Below are positions 1-7,716 of a DNA stretch of 64,000 nucleotides, piece after piece. The notes beneath the pieces are model-generated. The model was not told the origin of the DNA. It did no database searches and saw nothing but the letters and a program-made list of their open reading frames with translations. A program made the position numbers and the translations under genes. Numbering within the stretch: position 1 is the first letter of the stretch; every line of letters begins with the position of its first letter. Source of the DNA: Armatimonadetes bacterium 55-13 (GTDB taxonomy: Bacteria; Armatimonadota; Fimbriimonadia; Fimbriimonadales; Fimbriimonadaceae); the NCBI GenBank assembly GCA_001898035.1, contig MKRX01000006.1, positions 762,150-826,149 of the forward strand, given 5' to 3'.

Positions 1-129
1 CTTGACCCAAATACGGTCAAGCGTCTGGATGATGCATCCAAGACGTTGGGTCGGAAGAAGTCTCAGATCGTCGAAACGGCGGTTACCGAGTATCTCGACC
101 GGGTTGAAACAGAAAAGCCCCAGAGCTAA
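1..129 (+). CDS. Ribbon-helix-helix DNA-binding protein, C-terminal part
   Basis: Frame 1 is open from the window edge to TAA at 127-129 and gives 42 residues. The end (SKTLGRKKSQIVETAVTEYL) has the helix-turn-helix pattern of CopG/Arc ribbon-helix-helix proteins. The N-terminal strand lies outside the window. The family usually contains small autorepressors or antitoxins, so this may be the antitoxin of a pair whose partner lies to the left, or a phage regulator. It is followed directly by a hairpin terminator. Confidence 0.7.
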   Translation, partial: LDPNTVKRLDDASKTLGRKKSQIVETAVTEYLDRVETEKPQS

Positions 130-142
130 TCTCTGAGGCTTT
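113..142. terminator. Bidirectional rho-independent terminator
   Basis: AAAAGCCCCAGAG and CTCTGAGGCTTT pair with one mismatch around a short loop that contains the stop codon of the ribbon-helix-helix gene. There are A residues on one side and T residues on the other. It would end transcription of both the + strand gene and the converging HEPN cassette. Confidence 0.7.
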
Positions 143-196
143 CAATTCGTGCGGGCGAGAACCTCTTAGAACAGACCGGGAATCTTTTGCCTACTT

Positions 197-658
197 TCAG
201 GTTGTTGCAGCGCCTACGACTGCAATTGCGGGTTGAGGCGGGACGGTTCCCCGAAGCATAGGTTCATTGGGATCGTTTGCGACGCGTTCGCCATCTTTAG
301 TCAGCAAATCAATCAATTCCTTTGCTTCCTTAACAGCCTTTTGAGGATCATCTTGGATTGGCTTGCCGAGTTCATAGTCGGCTCTGATCCGCTTTTTATG
401 GAGACCCCTGCCTCTTGAGCCAATATCCTTGGTATTGAGGTCGGCAGAATACCAATTCCATAAAGCTTTGTGAGACGAAACTTTGGGAGGCTTTTTGTAA
501 CCCCTCTTTTTCGCCCACGCAAGAGCGGCGTGATAACACGAGTAATAGGAGTGCCTGATAGCATCCCGGGCGAAGAGCTCATAGCTGTCTTCGCCCGGAG
601 TCGCATGGATCGCAAGGGCTTCTGCCCATCCGAGAATATCTGGAAACTTAAGCGGCAT
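197..658 (-). CDS. HEPN-domain protein, putative RNase-type toxin
   Basis: 153 residues. The all-helical sequence carries the HEPN-type signature ARDAIRHSYYSCYHAALAW near residues 30-48 and, further on, KKRIRADYEL followed by a long C-terminal helix. RX4H spacings occur at R31-H36 and in SRGRGLH, but neither can be assigned with certainty to the catalytic RX4-6H of HEPN RNases. The ATG at 658 lies 11 bases inside the end of the upstream gene, so the two are translationally coupled. HEPN proteins are often toxins or nucleic-acid effectors with a small antitoxin, so a role as a prophage-encoded toxin or exclusion factor is inferred. Confidence 0.6.
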   Translation of the reverse strand: MPLKFPDILGWAEALAIHATPGEDSYELFARDAIRHSYYSCYHAALAWAKKRGYKKPPKVSSHKALWNWYSADLNTKDIGSRGRGLHKKRIRADYELGKPIQDDPQKAVKEAKELIDLLTKDGERVANDPNEPMLRGTVPPQPAIAVVGAATT

Positions 659-1049
659 TGGGCTCAACCACACAGAAGATTAATTCGTCTTCGATGTGGC
701 GAGCGGATTCTGGCATTCTGAACTTCACGATATCGTCCAACTTCTTTCTGGCTTCTGATCCGCTGATCTTAGCCTCAATATCGACAGACAATTCTGGTTC
801 ATCTTCAGAATCCGGGTCGGAAAATGCCTCAAACGAGACCTTTTTGACCCAATCCTCGTTCATTAGCAGCGTGATCAAATCCTTGGCCGCTGCCTGAAAC
901 TCGGGGCGCTCTCGGAGAAGGGCAAGAGTATCTTCAGAGGGGGTCATAAGAATGGACTCCTGAAAACCGTTGCTTAAAGCTTCGGTTTCGGAGCGCTTCT
1001 TCATCAGGTCAATTGCGACCCTCTTTTCCTCCAACGTGCAAGTGCTCAT
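648..1049 (-). CDS. Unknown acidic protein, partner of the HEPN protein
   Basis: 133 residues, acidic, with an EAFSDPDSEDEPELSVD stretch and no recognised domain. There are two adjacent ATGs; the second (1049) is chosen because GGAGG lies 4 bases before it and only 1 base before the first. It is the first gene of a two-gene operon with the HEPN protein, which starts inside its end. By position it could be the antitoxin or a specificity partner. It shows no nucleotidyltransferase motif, so it is not an obvious MNT antitoxin. Confidence 0.6.
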   Translation of the reverse strand: MSTCTLEEKRVAIDLMKKRSETEALSNGFQESILMTPSEDTLALLRERPEFQAAAKDLITLLMNEDWVKKVSFEAFSDPDSEDEPELSVDIEAKISGSEARKKLDDIVKFRMPESARHIEDELIFCVVEPNAA

Positions 1050-1104
1050 CATTCCTCCGTTCTTTACGTGCGCACACGAACTTCTCTCATCAAAAACTTG
1101 ATGG

Positions 1105-1132
1105 ATTATATACTCAAATGACGATTCGTAAA
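1105..1132 (-). promoter_or_regulatory. Sigma70-type promoter of the HEPN cassette
   Basis: On the minus strand TTTACG (1132-1127) is followed by a 16-base spacer and a perfect TATAAT (1110-1105), about 55 bases before the first gene of the cassette. A short inverted repeat (CATCAA/TTGATG) just downstream of the -10 could be an operator. Confidence 0.55.
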
Positions 1133-1214
1133 CAATGTAGGTTCATTCTGAACTAGGCCCAGAAGCGCAATGATGCCGAGAACCAGGAGCTATGTCGTGT
1201 TACACTGAATTCCA

Positions 1215-1715
1215 ATGGCAAAAGTCATGGCCCTTAAACCATGCCCGTTTTGTGGTGGCAACCTTCCTGAGCACTCACAATCGTGTGTGCATTGCGGGAG
1301 GTCTTTACAAATATCTTCTCAAACGGAAGAATGGCCCGACTGGCTTTTGAAATTGAACTCGCTGCTAACCAGCGAACGGTCTCCAATCTCGATTTCTCAG
1401 CTTTCAAAGACCGAATTACGAAGTGCGTTCGACGACGGATTGACGCCCGAAGAGTTTGCCAACTCACCTAGAATTTTCGTTCAGAAAGAGAATCCTGAAC
1501 CTGTGGCCACTCCGGTTCCTCGCCAGAGCTATGAGTGGTCCAAAGCTCCCCCATATTCTTGGAAGCAGCCGCAAGAAAGGCCCGACTGGTGGTCATGGCG
1601 TTTTGTAATCATCGCCACAGGAATCATGCTGGCCGTCATGACGATTACAGGCATCATTGGCATTGTGCAGACTCAAAGATTGCAGCAAGAGATTATTCAA
1701 AGATCTAACCGATAG
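1215..1715 (+). CDS. Zinc-ribbon protein with C-terminal membrane anchor
   Basis: 166 residues. A zinc ribbon lies at the start (CPFCGG at 10-15, CVHCGR about 15 residues later). The middle is low-complexity and rich in Pro, Trp and Ser. One membrane helix follows (FVIIATGIMLAVMTITGIIG), with a short charged tail. The in-frame ATG four codons downstream (MALKPCPF) is an equally possible start. Function is unknown. It converges with the tape measure gene and overlaps its end by 11 bases, which suggests a late addition to the phage edge. Confidence 0.6.
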   Translation: MAKVMALKPCPFCGGNLPEHSQSCVHCGRSLQISSQTEEWPDWLLKLNSLLTSERSPISISQLSKTELRSAFDDGLTPEEFANSPRIFVQKENPEPVATPVPRQSYEWSKAPPYSWKQPQERPDWWSWRFVIIATGIMLAVMTITGIIGIVQTQRLQQEIIQRSNR

Positions 1716-2973
1716 CGCCTAGGTTCATCTCTCGCGCCAAGCGACCGATCCCTAGTTGGCTTAGGTGACTTGGCATTCCGTGCCCTTTTAGATCATCGAA
1801 TCTATCGCCCATTCGATTGACTGCGGAAGTGAATTTGTCGGCAGCGTTGTCGATCTTTTCCGCCGCTGATTTCATTGGTTCAGACTTCTGATCACCAGAG
1901 TCCATTAGCTTAGATAATCCATACATCGCGCCACCAACTATCGCTCCACCCATGAAGATTCTGCCAAGAGCAGATAAGTCTCCGGCCATGAATTCGGCTA
2001 TGGCTGTCTTCACTCCAAGGTCTAATGCCGCAGCGGCTGCCATTCGAAAAGCTGCTTGAAGTTTTCCGACAACTCCAACAACAAGAGCGACCGCGCCGCC
2101 AAAAGCGGTCATCGCCACGATCCAATTCGGGACGCCTCCGAGAATGTCGTTCAGATTGCCCCACCAATTCGCGAACAGCGTCAGCAACTCGACACCCATA
2201 GTAAGGACTGGAAGTAGTTGCTCAGCAATCGGATAGATCACTCGTTGAAGAAGAGTCTCGCCCGCCATGTCACTGGCAAACGAGAACCTTTGGATAGCCT
2301 GGCTTGCCCCCGTATCGTAACTATCCGCCAGTTCCGTTACTGCTCGGCGTTGGTCGCTCGTGAGGCGAAGAAGCGGAAGCAACGACTCGGCGCCTTTTTC
2401 ACCGAAGATCTCCGCCATGATCTGTGTCTTTCGGAGGCCGTCTTTCATCGTGCCAAGCCGTTCCGCGACCTGATTAAAGATGTCCAGGCCCGATGCGTTG
2501 GGATTTGGCATGATCCCCAACCGTGAAAGTCCGGCTTGCCCCTGTGCGGTGAAGACCGACCTCGAGGGTCTGGCAAGATCCTTAACGACCGAAGCATCAA
2601 GTCCGGTGACTCGCCCAAGGACGACAGCTCTCGCTGAGTCCTTAAGCGATGACCCCGTCAACTGCGATAGATTCATCACCTTCGTCGCAAAGTCGACATA
2701 CGAGTCGGTCATCTTTGTGATGGCGAAGGCGACGATCGTGAACGCGCCAGCGAGCTTCGCCGCCCCCTTCAGGTTCTCGTTGATTACGTCTCGTGCGGCG
2801 ACACGTGCCTCTTCGTAAGCTTGCTTCATCTCCTTGGCGCCAGAGGTCGTGTGAAACCTGTTCATCGCCGCCGCATAGCGTTCTTGCGCTGTGGACAGCT
2901 TGTTGAACGCTCCAAGGACCTGGTCTGCGCCAGTGGCCAGGAAGACGGTGACAAGTCGATCTGCGTGTGTCAT
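1705..2973 (-). CDS. Tail tape measure protein (short)
   Basis: 422 residues. The N-terminal half is helical and coiled-coil-like (LSTAQERYAAAMNRFH). Hydrophobic segments follow near residues 75-95, 275-305 and 335-350, as is usual for tape measure proteins. It follows the frameshifted tail chaperone, the classic gene order, and its ATG overlaps the stop of the frameshifted product (ATGA). At roughly 1.5 angstrom per residue the tail would be about 60 nm long, at the short end for siphoviruses. No tail-tip gene follows it in the window. Confidence 0.75.
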   Translation of the reverse strand: MTHADRLVTVFLATGADQVLGAFNKLSTAQERYAAAMNRFHTTSGAKEMKQAYEEARVAARDVINENLKGAAKLAGAFTIVAFAITKMTDSYVDFATKVMNLSQLTGSSLKDSARAVVLGRVTGLDASVVKDLARPSRSVFTAQGQAGLSRLGIMPNPNASGLDIFNQVAERLGTMKDGLRKTQIMAEIFGEKGAESLLPLLRLTSDQRRAVTELADSYDTGASQAIQRFSFASDMAGETLLQRVIYPIAEQLLPVLTMGVELLTLFANWWGNLNDILGGVPNWIVAMTAFGGAVALVVGVVGKLQAAFRMAAAAALDLGVKTAIAEFMAGDLSALGRIFMGGAIVGGAMYGLSKLMDSGDQKSEPMKSAAEKIDNAADKFTSAVNRMGDRFDDLKGHGMPSHLSQLGIGRLAREMNLGAIG

Positions 2974-3571
2974 GCGAAGGGTAGCCTCGACGCTTTAATG
3001 CGTTGGTGATGAAGAACGAGACGGAACGCCTCTCGGCGAGTTAAGCCCTTGAGGGCACGACGGGGGATGTTGCCAAGTAGATCTAAGCAGGCTTCTTCGA
3101 TCGCGACCGAGATGTCGTCCGCTTCGATCCTTTTTTTTCGGAGGCCATTTCCCCTTGAATGGTCGCAGCATCCATCGAGGTTTCTTGCGCTAGCCACTTG
3201 AAGATTTCCTCCATCTTGGCAACGCCAACCTTACGCCCGAACATCGCCCATTCGTCGATCGACAATTTGGGCACCGCAACTTTAGCAAGAAGCGCAAGGG
3301 AGGCCAAGTAGATAGGATTTCTGACGGTGAAAGCTTCGCCAACCGGTGGCTGAACCTTGAGGGGTTCTTTCTTCAAAATGAATTCGCTGGACTGGCTGGA
3401 ATACTCGTAGAAGTGGTCAGCCTCATCCATCACGTTCGGGTCCAACGTGATCGGCCATTCACGTCCGTTAGCAACGAAGACCTTCGAGACAACGGGACGT
3501 TGTGGAAGCTCGGTGGCGGCGAGGATATCTCCCAATCCCCAAGGGTTCGGAGTTGTTTGATTCTCTTCCAT
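2970..3571 (-). CDS. Tail assembly chaperone, -1 frameshift product (G-T type)
   Basis: This is the predicted long product: 147 residues of the upstream frame, a -1 slip on A AAA AAA at 3138-3131, then 53 residues (RIEADDISVAIEEACL...) ending at 2970. Its stop overlaps the tape measure ATG as ATGA, which is good evidence that the -1 frame is translated. In lambda-like phages the analogous gpGT holds the tape measure protein and recruits tube subunits; the short form (G) coats the rest. The product would be 200 residues. Confidence 0.75.
3083..3571 (-). CDS. Tail assembly chaperone, short form (G)
   Basis: 162 residues, directly after the tail tube gene and before the tape measure. The N-terminal part looks alpha/beta and the C-terminal part helical (LSIDEWAMFGRKVGVAKMEE). 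The zero-frame tail past the slip site is an unstructured basic stretch (KKGSKRTTSRSRSKKPA), typical of the unshifted product. Position and slippery sequence identify it more firmly than sequence similarity does. Confidence 0.75.
   Translation of the reverse strand: MEENQTTPNPWGLGDILAATELPQRPVVSKVFVANGREWPITLDPNVMDEADHFYEYSSQSSEFILKKEPLKVQPPVGEAFTVRNPIYLASLALLAKVAVPKLSIDEWAMFGRKVGVAKMEEIFKWLAQETSMDAATIQGEMASEKKGSKRTTSRSRSKKPA
3131..3139 (-). promoter_or_regulatory. Programmed -1 ribosomal frameshift site (A AAA AAA)
   Basis: On the minus strand the zero-frame codons are GAA AAA AAA GGA, which contain the canonical heptamer A AAA AAA within a run of eight A. A -1 slip continues as AGG ATC GAA GCG into an open frame that runs to 2970. 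No downstream stimulatory structure was worked out. Confidence 0.75.
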
Positions 3572-3573
3572 AA

Positions 3574-4029
3574 TTATGCGTACACGATGCTGTCGCCGTT
3601 GAAGACCCCGCCAACGTAGGGGCCAACATTCTCGATGTCAAGAGACTCCGAAGCAGCTTCTTTATTGCGTTCGTAGGAAGCCTCCGAGATACCTCCAATG
3701 AGATATATCGTCCCACCACCTTGGACTTCCGTGAACTGGATGTAAATATAGTCATCATTGATGCCGAGAGCCAAAGCAGTCGAACCACCCGTCCGAACGA
3801 CATTTGAGAGATTGGCTTTCCAGTCATATGTGGTCCGCCGTTTCTCTTTGATCTGACCAGACGATGGAGTGACATCCACCCAATCGTTGGAGATGGTGAC
3901 TTTGATGTCCTTCCATACACCATAAAAACTGATTTGATTTCCAAAGACAAACGAGCCGTTTGCCAAGTCGTCACCGCCGGATTGGACGAGGTACACGTAG
4001 GCATCACGGCCAACAAGAACTTTGCTCAT
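3574..4029 (-). CDS. Major tail tube protein
   Basis: 151 residues, predicted beta-rich (YVYLVQSGGDDLANGSFVFG, YIYIQFTEVQGGGTIYLIGG). It includes a KVTISNDWVDVTPSSGQIKE stretch like the tube-forming beta-sandwich of siphovirus major tail proteins. Placed between the tail completion genes and the chaperones, exactly where the tube protein is expected. Confidence 0.7.
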   Translation of the reverse strand: MSKVLVGRDAYVYLVQSGGDDLANGSFVFGNQISFYGVWKDIKVTISNDWVDVTPSSGQIKEKRRTTYDWKANLSNVVRTGGSTALALGINDDYIYIQFTEVQGGGTIYLIGGISEASYERNKEAASESLDIENVGPYVGGVFNGDSIVYA

Positions 4030-4041
4030 GATTAGGATCTC

Positions 4042-4518
4042 CTATTTGCTGTAAGCGCGGCGTTGTGCCTCGCGGAATCGGTTGAAGAACTTCTGATCTT
4101 CGACTCGGTGAATGGCCTCGATAATGGGTCGATGCCGCATCTTGTCCGTCCCTTCCATGGCCTTGGAGTAAGGCGCATCGTTCCAAAGCACGACGATCAT
4201 GCGGTGAGGTGTGAAGGCTCCCGAGCTTCGCCAAGAGCTATCGAATAGACCTTCTTGCTTGTTGATGATGGCGAGGTTTCCGCCGTTTGGCACTGGCCCG
4301 CGAGGACCTCGCCAGTTCGACCTTCCATACCCGTACGGGTGATTGAGACCAGGTGGCGGTTTCGATAACTCTGCTGTGCTGGTGGTACCGTGACTGAATG
4401 AGTGAGCCGCAAACTCCACGCTGCCTCTTGAGGCAAGAGTGGCCCGCTGAAGCTCTTTTTTGAGTGCGATCGCCCGTTCGCGATTGATCTTCGCCAAAGC
4501 GGCTGCGTTCGTCCTCAT
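4042..4518 (-). CDS. Tail completion / neck protein (HK97 gp10-like position)
   Basis: 158 residues with a helical basic start (INRERAIALKKELQRATLAS) and a Gly/Pro-rich middle. The C-terminal segment (MEGTDKMRHRPIIEAIHR...) recalls the RPFLRPA-type end of HK97 gp10-like tail-completion proteins. Its start overlaps the previous stop. The functional call rests mainly on position between connector and tube genes. Confidence 0.5.
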   Translation of the reverse strand: MRTNAAALAKINRERAIALKKELQRATLASRGSVEFAAHSFSHGTTSTAELSKPPPGLNHPYGYGRSNWRGPRGPVPNGGNLAIINKQEGLFDSSWRSSGAFTPHRMIVVLWNDAPYSKAMEGTDKMRHRPIIEAIHRVEDQKFFNRFREAQRRAYSK

Positions 4519-4853
4519 GTCCTCATCTCGGCGCCCAGAAGAAACACTTCCGCACCGTTCACGTGTAGGCCCTTTAGGTAGTCGTTCGCAACCTGGCGGG
4601 CTCGATCAAACATCCAATCGAGAAGCTCTTTTAGCCTTGGGTCAAGAACCTTTGGCCCATCCCAATGCATACAGCAACTTCCCGCTTGGTCAAACGAGAA
4701 CGCCGCAAGATGCGATCTCGCCAAGTCATCGTTGAGACGAGTAGTAACTCGAAAGTCATAGTCGGTTTCCGAGAGAGACTTGACCAAGACAATCGGGGTA
4801 GCAAACATCGCCGCCCGAGCATTCGCGCGTTCAATTTGAGGGGTGAGAATCAT
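4515..4853 (-). CDS. Putative tail terminator / neck protein
   Basis: 112 residues; the ATG at 4853 overlaps the upstream stop as ATGA, which fixes the start (an earlier in-frame codon at 4880 is rejected). The sequence is alpha/beta (IVLVKSLSETDYDFRVTTRL). No motif is recognised. Its place just before the gp10-like gene and tail tube suggests a neck or tail-terminator role; this is inference from gene order. Confidence 0.5.
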   Translation of the reverse strand: MILTPQIERANARAAMFATPIVLVKSLSETDYDFRVTTRLNDDLARSHLAAFSFDQAGSCCMHWDGPKVLDPRLKELLDWMFDRARQVANDYLKGLHVNGAEVFLLGAEMRT

Positions 4854-6787
4854 AGGACAAGGGAATCCTCGATGTAACACTCGATCGAGAGGACCGAGAT
4901 GGTTATCTCGCGTTGTTTGTGTTGGGACGCAAACCGCTGCTGATACTCGTTTCGGCGATCATATGGCGTACTGACGACTCGTGTCTCGTAGGCACTGGCC
5001 TCCGGCGTCTCGCCAAACATCTGATAGTCGGCAAGGATCCGCTGCTGAAGCGCAAAGAGCTCCTCGCGTTGTCTTTGGGCGTTATCGATGCCAGCCAGAG
5101 TCTTCCGAACGATGACGATGTCGACCGGCACGACATGCGCCACATCTTGAACGGCGAGATCAATTTCCGAAGGCGACTTCGCGACGATCACCGCGTAGTC
5201 GAGCTTTAGCTCTTCGCCGACCGTACCGTCAGGCAGGGCCTCTGGAATCCCAGTCAGTCCGGGAAAGACCGACTTGATGTTGTATCGAATCGCGGGTATC
5301 AAGCCGCGGTGGTTGCTTCTGCTGACTACCGCAAGTCCTTGACCATTGCGGAACTCTACGGAGTTCACGTGCGCGACCGCTTCGACTCCGCCAAGTTGAT
5401 GACCCATCGAGAATCCAATGGTCTCGATGTTGTTTCTCGTCTCCGAGGCAGTCAAAGAATGCGCTTGAGCAAATGTCGCCTGGGACACGAGCTTTGCCAG
5501 GTCAATGACGCCCACGCCATGGGCATTCCGCACCGATCCACTCGCCGGCGTGATGATGACGTCGGCAGGTGATAGGAATTGACCGCCATGGCGGACGGAA
5601 ATCGTCTCCGTGACCGTGAAACCGGTGTCTAGGCTGAATTGTCCGCCATTCTTGAATGAGACTGCATCAACGACCGAAATAGGCGCGGTGAGCGTAAACC
5701 GCCCGCCGTGCTTTAGGATCGGAGTCTCAACTGCTCGGATGAGATCTGCCGAGCCTAGCCTATGAGCATTGCTGAACGACGCTGATGTGATCCAAGCCCC
5801 GGCCTCAGATTGTTCAACACGCTGAGCGTTTTGAAATTCAACGGTGTCAGTGATCTCGATCGACGACGATCCACCGAATATTTGTCCGTTCTTAAAGGAA
5901 GGCGTTTCCGTGGTCGCAATGGACGAAGAACTTGCAAACCGATGTCCCTGCAGGAAGGATAGAAACTCGTAAGCAATGCTCCCGCCAGGCGTATAGGCGC
6001 TGATTGCTACCAACCGCTGAGCGTTCTTAAAAGCCAGACTCTCGGAGATTGCAATGCTTGAGTTGTTTGCCCAGCCGATTCCGTTGTTGAAGGATACGGT
6101 TTCAGTTCCGCTTACTGGCGGTGGACCTTCGATCGAGAAGAACTGTGCGTTACCAAACGACACAGTTTCTTCATAAAATCCTGGAGTCGAAAGAGAGTCG
6201 GTCGCGGTGAAGGCTTGTGCGTTGCTAAACGATATGTTTTCCGCTGATCCACCGGATGCGGTTACACGCGGAATCTTGGAATAGGCAGTAAGAGCAAAGC
6301 CGCCATAGATGAGTTTGAAGTCGAATGTGTCGCCAGGCGAGACGTCCGCACTCCGTAGTTGAAAACAAAACTCAACCTCATTGTCGGAGCCCGGCGCCAT
6401 AAACACCGAACTCGAAACGCCCGTTGTTTCCCACGCGCCTACCGACGCAAAGGTGTTTGATCCATATTGAGTGAGTTGGCGAGTGATCGTGTCGCCATCC
6501 GCAAAGTGTGACGACAAGCTCGCGCGAACGTTCGTCGATGCGCCCGTTACGTTGTTGTAAGAACCTCCGTTCTTGGAATACTGAAGTTGAACGACGCCAG
6601 GCGGCGGGCTGATGCCAGCTCCGACCGCGGTGTCCGAAATGACAAATCGAAGCCGAATATTCGTATCAAGCGAAGCCGAGATATCGACATCTTCAGCCGC
6701 CGACCATGTTGCCGGGTCCGCCGTGCCGTCGTCGTTCGCAAATCGCGCGTGACGCTGATCGAATTGTGTCGGCCCTCCTGCTGGCAT
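4850..6787 (-). CDS. Virion protein with about 15 tandem 20-residue repeats
   Basis: 645 residues in three parts. Residues 1-180 look like a beta-sandwich (DTNIRLRFVISDTAVGAG). Residues 183-490 hold about 15 repeats of about 20 residues with the pattern [TS]-V-x-F-x-N-[AG]-[QH]-x-[FL], for example AVSFKNGGQFSLDTGFTVTE and TISVRHGGQFLSPADVIITP. Residues 500-645 are alpha/beta (VDIVIVRKTLAG). It lies among the head-tail joining genes, so a virion location is likely. The regular strand-sized repeat suggests a beta-solenoid, possibly a fibre or decoration. No family is recognised. Confidence 0.7.
   Translation of the reverse strand: MPAGGPTQFDQRHARFANDDGTADPATWSAAEDVDISASLDTNIRLRFVISDTAVGAGISPPPGVVQLQYSKNGGSYNNVTGASTNVRASLSSHFADGDTITRQLTQYGSNTFASVGAWETTGVSSSVFMAPGSDNEVEFCFQLRSADVSPGDTFDFKLIYGGFALTAYSKIPRVTASGGSAENISFSNAQAFTATDSLSTPGFYEETVSFGNAQFFSIEGPPPVSGTETVSFNNGIGWANNSSIAISESLAFKNAQRLVAISAYTPGGSIAYEFLSFLQGHRFASSSSIATTETPSFKNGQIFGGSSSIEITDTVEFQNAQRVEQSEAGAWITSASFSNAHRLGSADLIRAVETPILKHGGRFTLTAPISVVDAVSFKNGGQFSLDTGFTVTETISVRHGGQFLSPADVIITPASGSVRNAHGVGVIDLAKLVSQATFAQAHSLTASETRNNIETIGFSMGHQLGGVEAVAHVNSVEFRNGQGLAVVSRSNHRGLIPAIRYNIKSVFPGLTGIPEALPDGTVGEELKLDYAVIVAKSPSEIDLAVQDVAHVVPVDIVIVRKTLAGIDNAQRQREELFALQQRILADYQMFGETPEASAYETRVVSTPYDRRNEYQQRFASQHKQREITISVLSIECYIEDSLVL
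5318..6241 (-). repeat. Coding tandem repeats, about 60 bp unit, degenerate
   Basis: This DNA encodes the 15 repeats at residues 183-490 of the 645-residue virion protein. The units are conserved at protein level (F-x-N-[AG]-[QH] core every 20-24 residues) but diverged at DNA level, so this is an old repeat array kept by selection rather than a recent expansion. Confidence 0.65.
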
Positions 6788-6838
6788 AGTGGTTTCTCGA
6801 CTGAGAAGAGGTGCCGGGAGAATGATTCTCCCGGCTTA

Positions 6839-7279
6839 CTAGCCCTGGGTGTCGAGCCAGTTCATGTTGACGGTGATCTGCGACCCATTCGTGACGTTGT
6901 ACGTCGTCGAGAGGGGAGCCGATCCAATGAGAACGCCCGTGTTATCGCTTGTAGACGCCAATGAGGCGTGCGTGATGCCGGAGAAAGTTCCAGTGAAGGT
7001 GAATGTCTGCGCCGCGACCGTGAGCACAGAATCCGCACCACTGAGCGACTCGGGGAAGTTTGTGGCGTTGAACGCGATCGTCTTTCGCGCGTAACCCGCG
7101 CCCGAGACTTCGTTCAGGTTTGAGGTGAGAGTGTCGGCGGCGGCGGCGTCACTCGGCCGTCCCGAGTTTCCGTCTAGCTGCCGAAGCAACATGTACAGAT
7201 TGGCAGGACGGGCCGTCGATCCATTGAGGATCTGGTTGACCCACCGGCGTCCGACCGTGTGCATGATTTGACTGCCCAT
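6839..7279 (-). CDS. Phage structural protein, function unknown
   Basis: 146 residues, rich in Thr, Ser, Ala and Asn, probably beta-stranded (TVAAQTFTFTGTFSGITHAS, YNVTNGSQITVNMNWLD). It lies between the connector genes and the repeat protein and is read with them. A head decoration or minor tail role is plausible from position only. Confidence 0.5.
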   Translation of the reverse strand: MGSQIMHTVGRRWVNQILNGSTARPANLYMLLRQLDGNSGRPSDAAAADTLTSNLNEVSGAGYARKTIAFNATNFPESLSGADSVLTVAAQTFTFTGTFSGITHASLASTSDNTGVLIGSAPLSTTYNVTNGSQITVNMNWLDTQG

Positions 7280-7334
7280 GATAGGTTCTCCTTAGAGTTG
7301 GGATTGCTCGCCGGGTGGGTTCCCGTCGAAATCG

Positions 7335-7712
7335 TTAGGCGATGCCATCTGGAAGGACCTTTAGGAACTCCAGTAGAACGCGAATGTGAGCGGTTTCCTC
7401 GAAGCGGGCACGTACAGCAGGTTTGCCACGAATAACCCAGCACTCGCCTGACTGATCCTGGATGACGCGGCCATTCTTGATGTCCGTGCGATTAGCGTTC
7501 GTAACCTCAAAGTAGGCGATGGCGGCTAGAGTGGCGTCCATTCCAATGGCCAGAGCGGAGTCTTCGGCTTGGCGACCACCGCGGTGGATGTTGCAAGGGA
7601 TTCCACCTCTGAGTAACTCCGCTGCTTCGGGAAGCACGTTGAGAGTCGCATCGATTTGCAACTCCGTCGTGTAGAGCTTCACCTGCTCCGTAAATCGGTC
7701 GGCAACTGGCAT
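7335..7712 (-). CDS. Head-tail connector / head closure protein
   Basis: 125 residues. The composition and order (IHRGGRQAEDSALAIGMDAT, GECWVIRGKPAVRARFEETA) fit the small beta-barrel head-closure proteins found after the adaptor gene in siphoviruses. It follows the minor head protein within 5 bases. The call rests on size, position and a weak resemblance. Confidence 0.5.
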   Translation of the reverse strand: MPVADRFTEQVKLYTTELQIDATLNVLPEAAELLRGGIPCNIHRGGRQAEDSALAIGMDATLAAIAYFEVTNANRTDIKNGRVIQDQSGECWVIRGKPAVRARFEETAHIRVLLEFLKVLPDGIA

Positions 7713-7716
7713 GGCG

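Noticed and set aside
1-200. Left attachment site within the window
   Set aside because: No copy of the tRNA-Leu 3' sequence (such as GGTTCGAGTCC with CGCGCACCA) is present near the left edge, so attL must lie outside.
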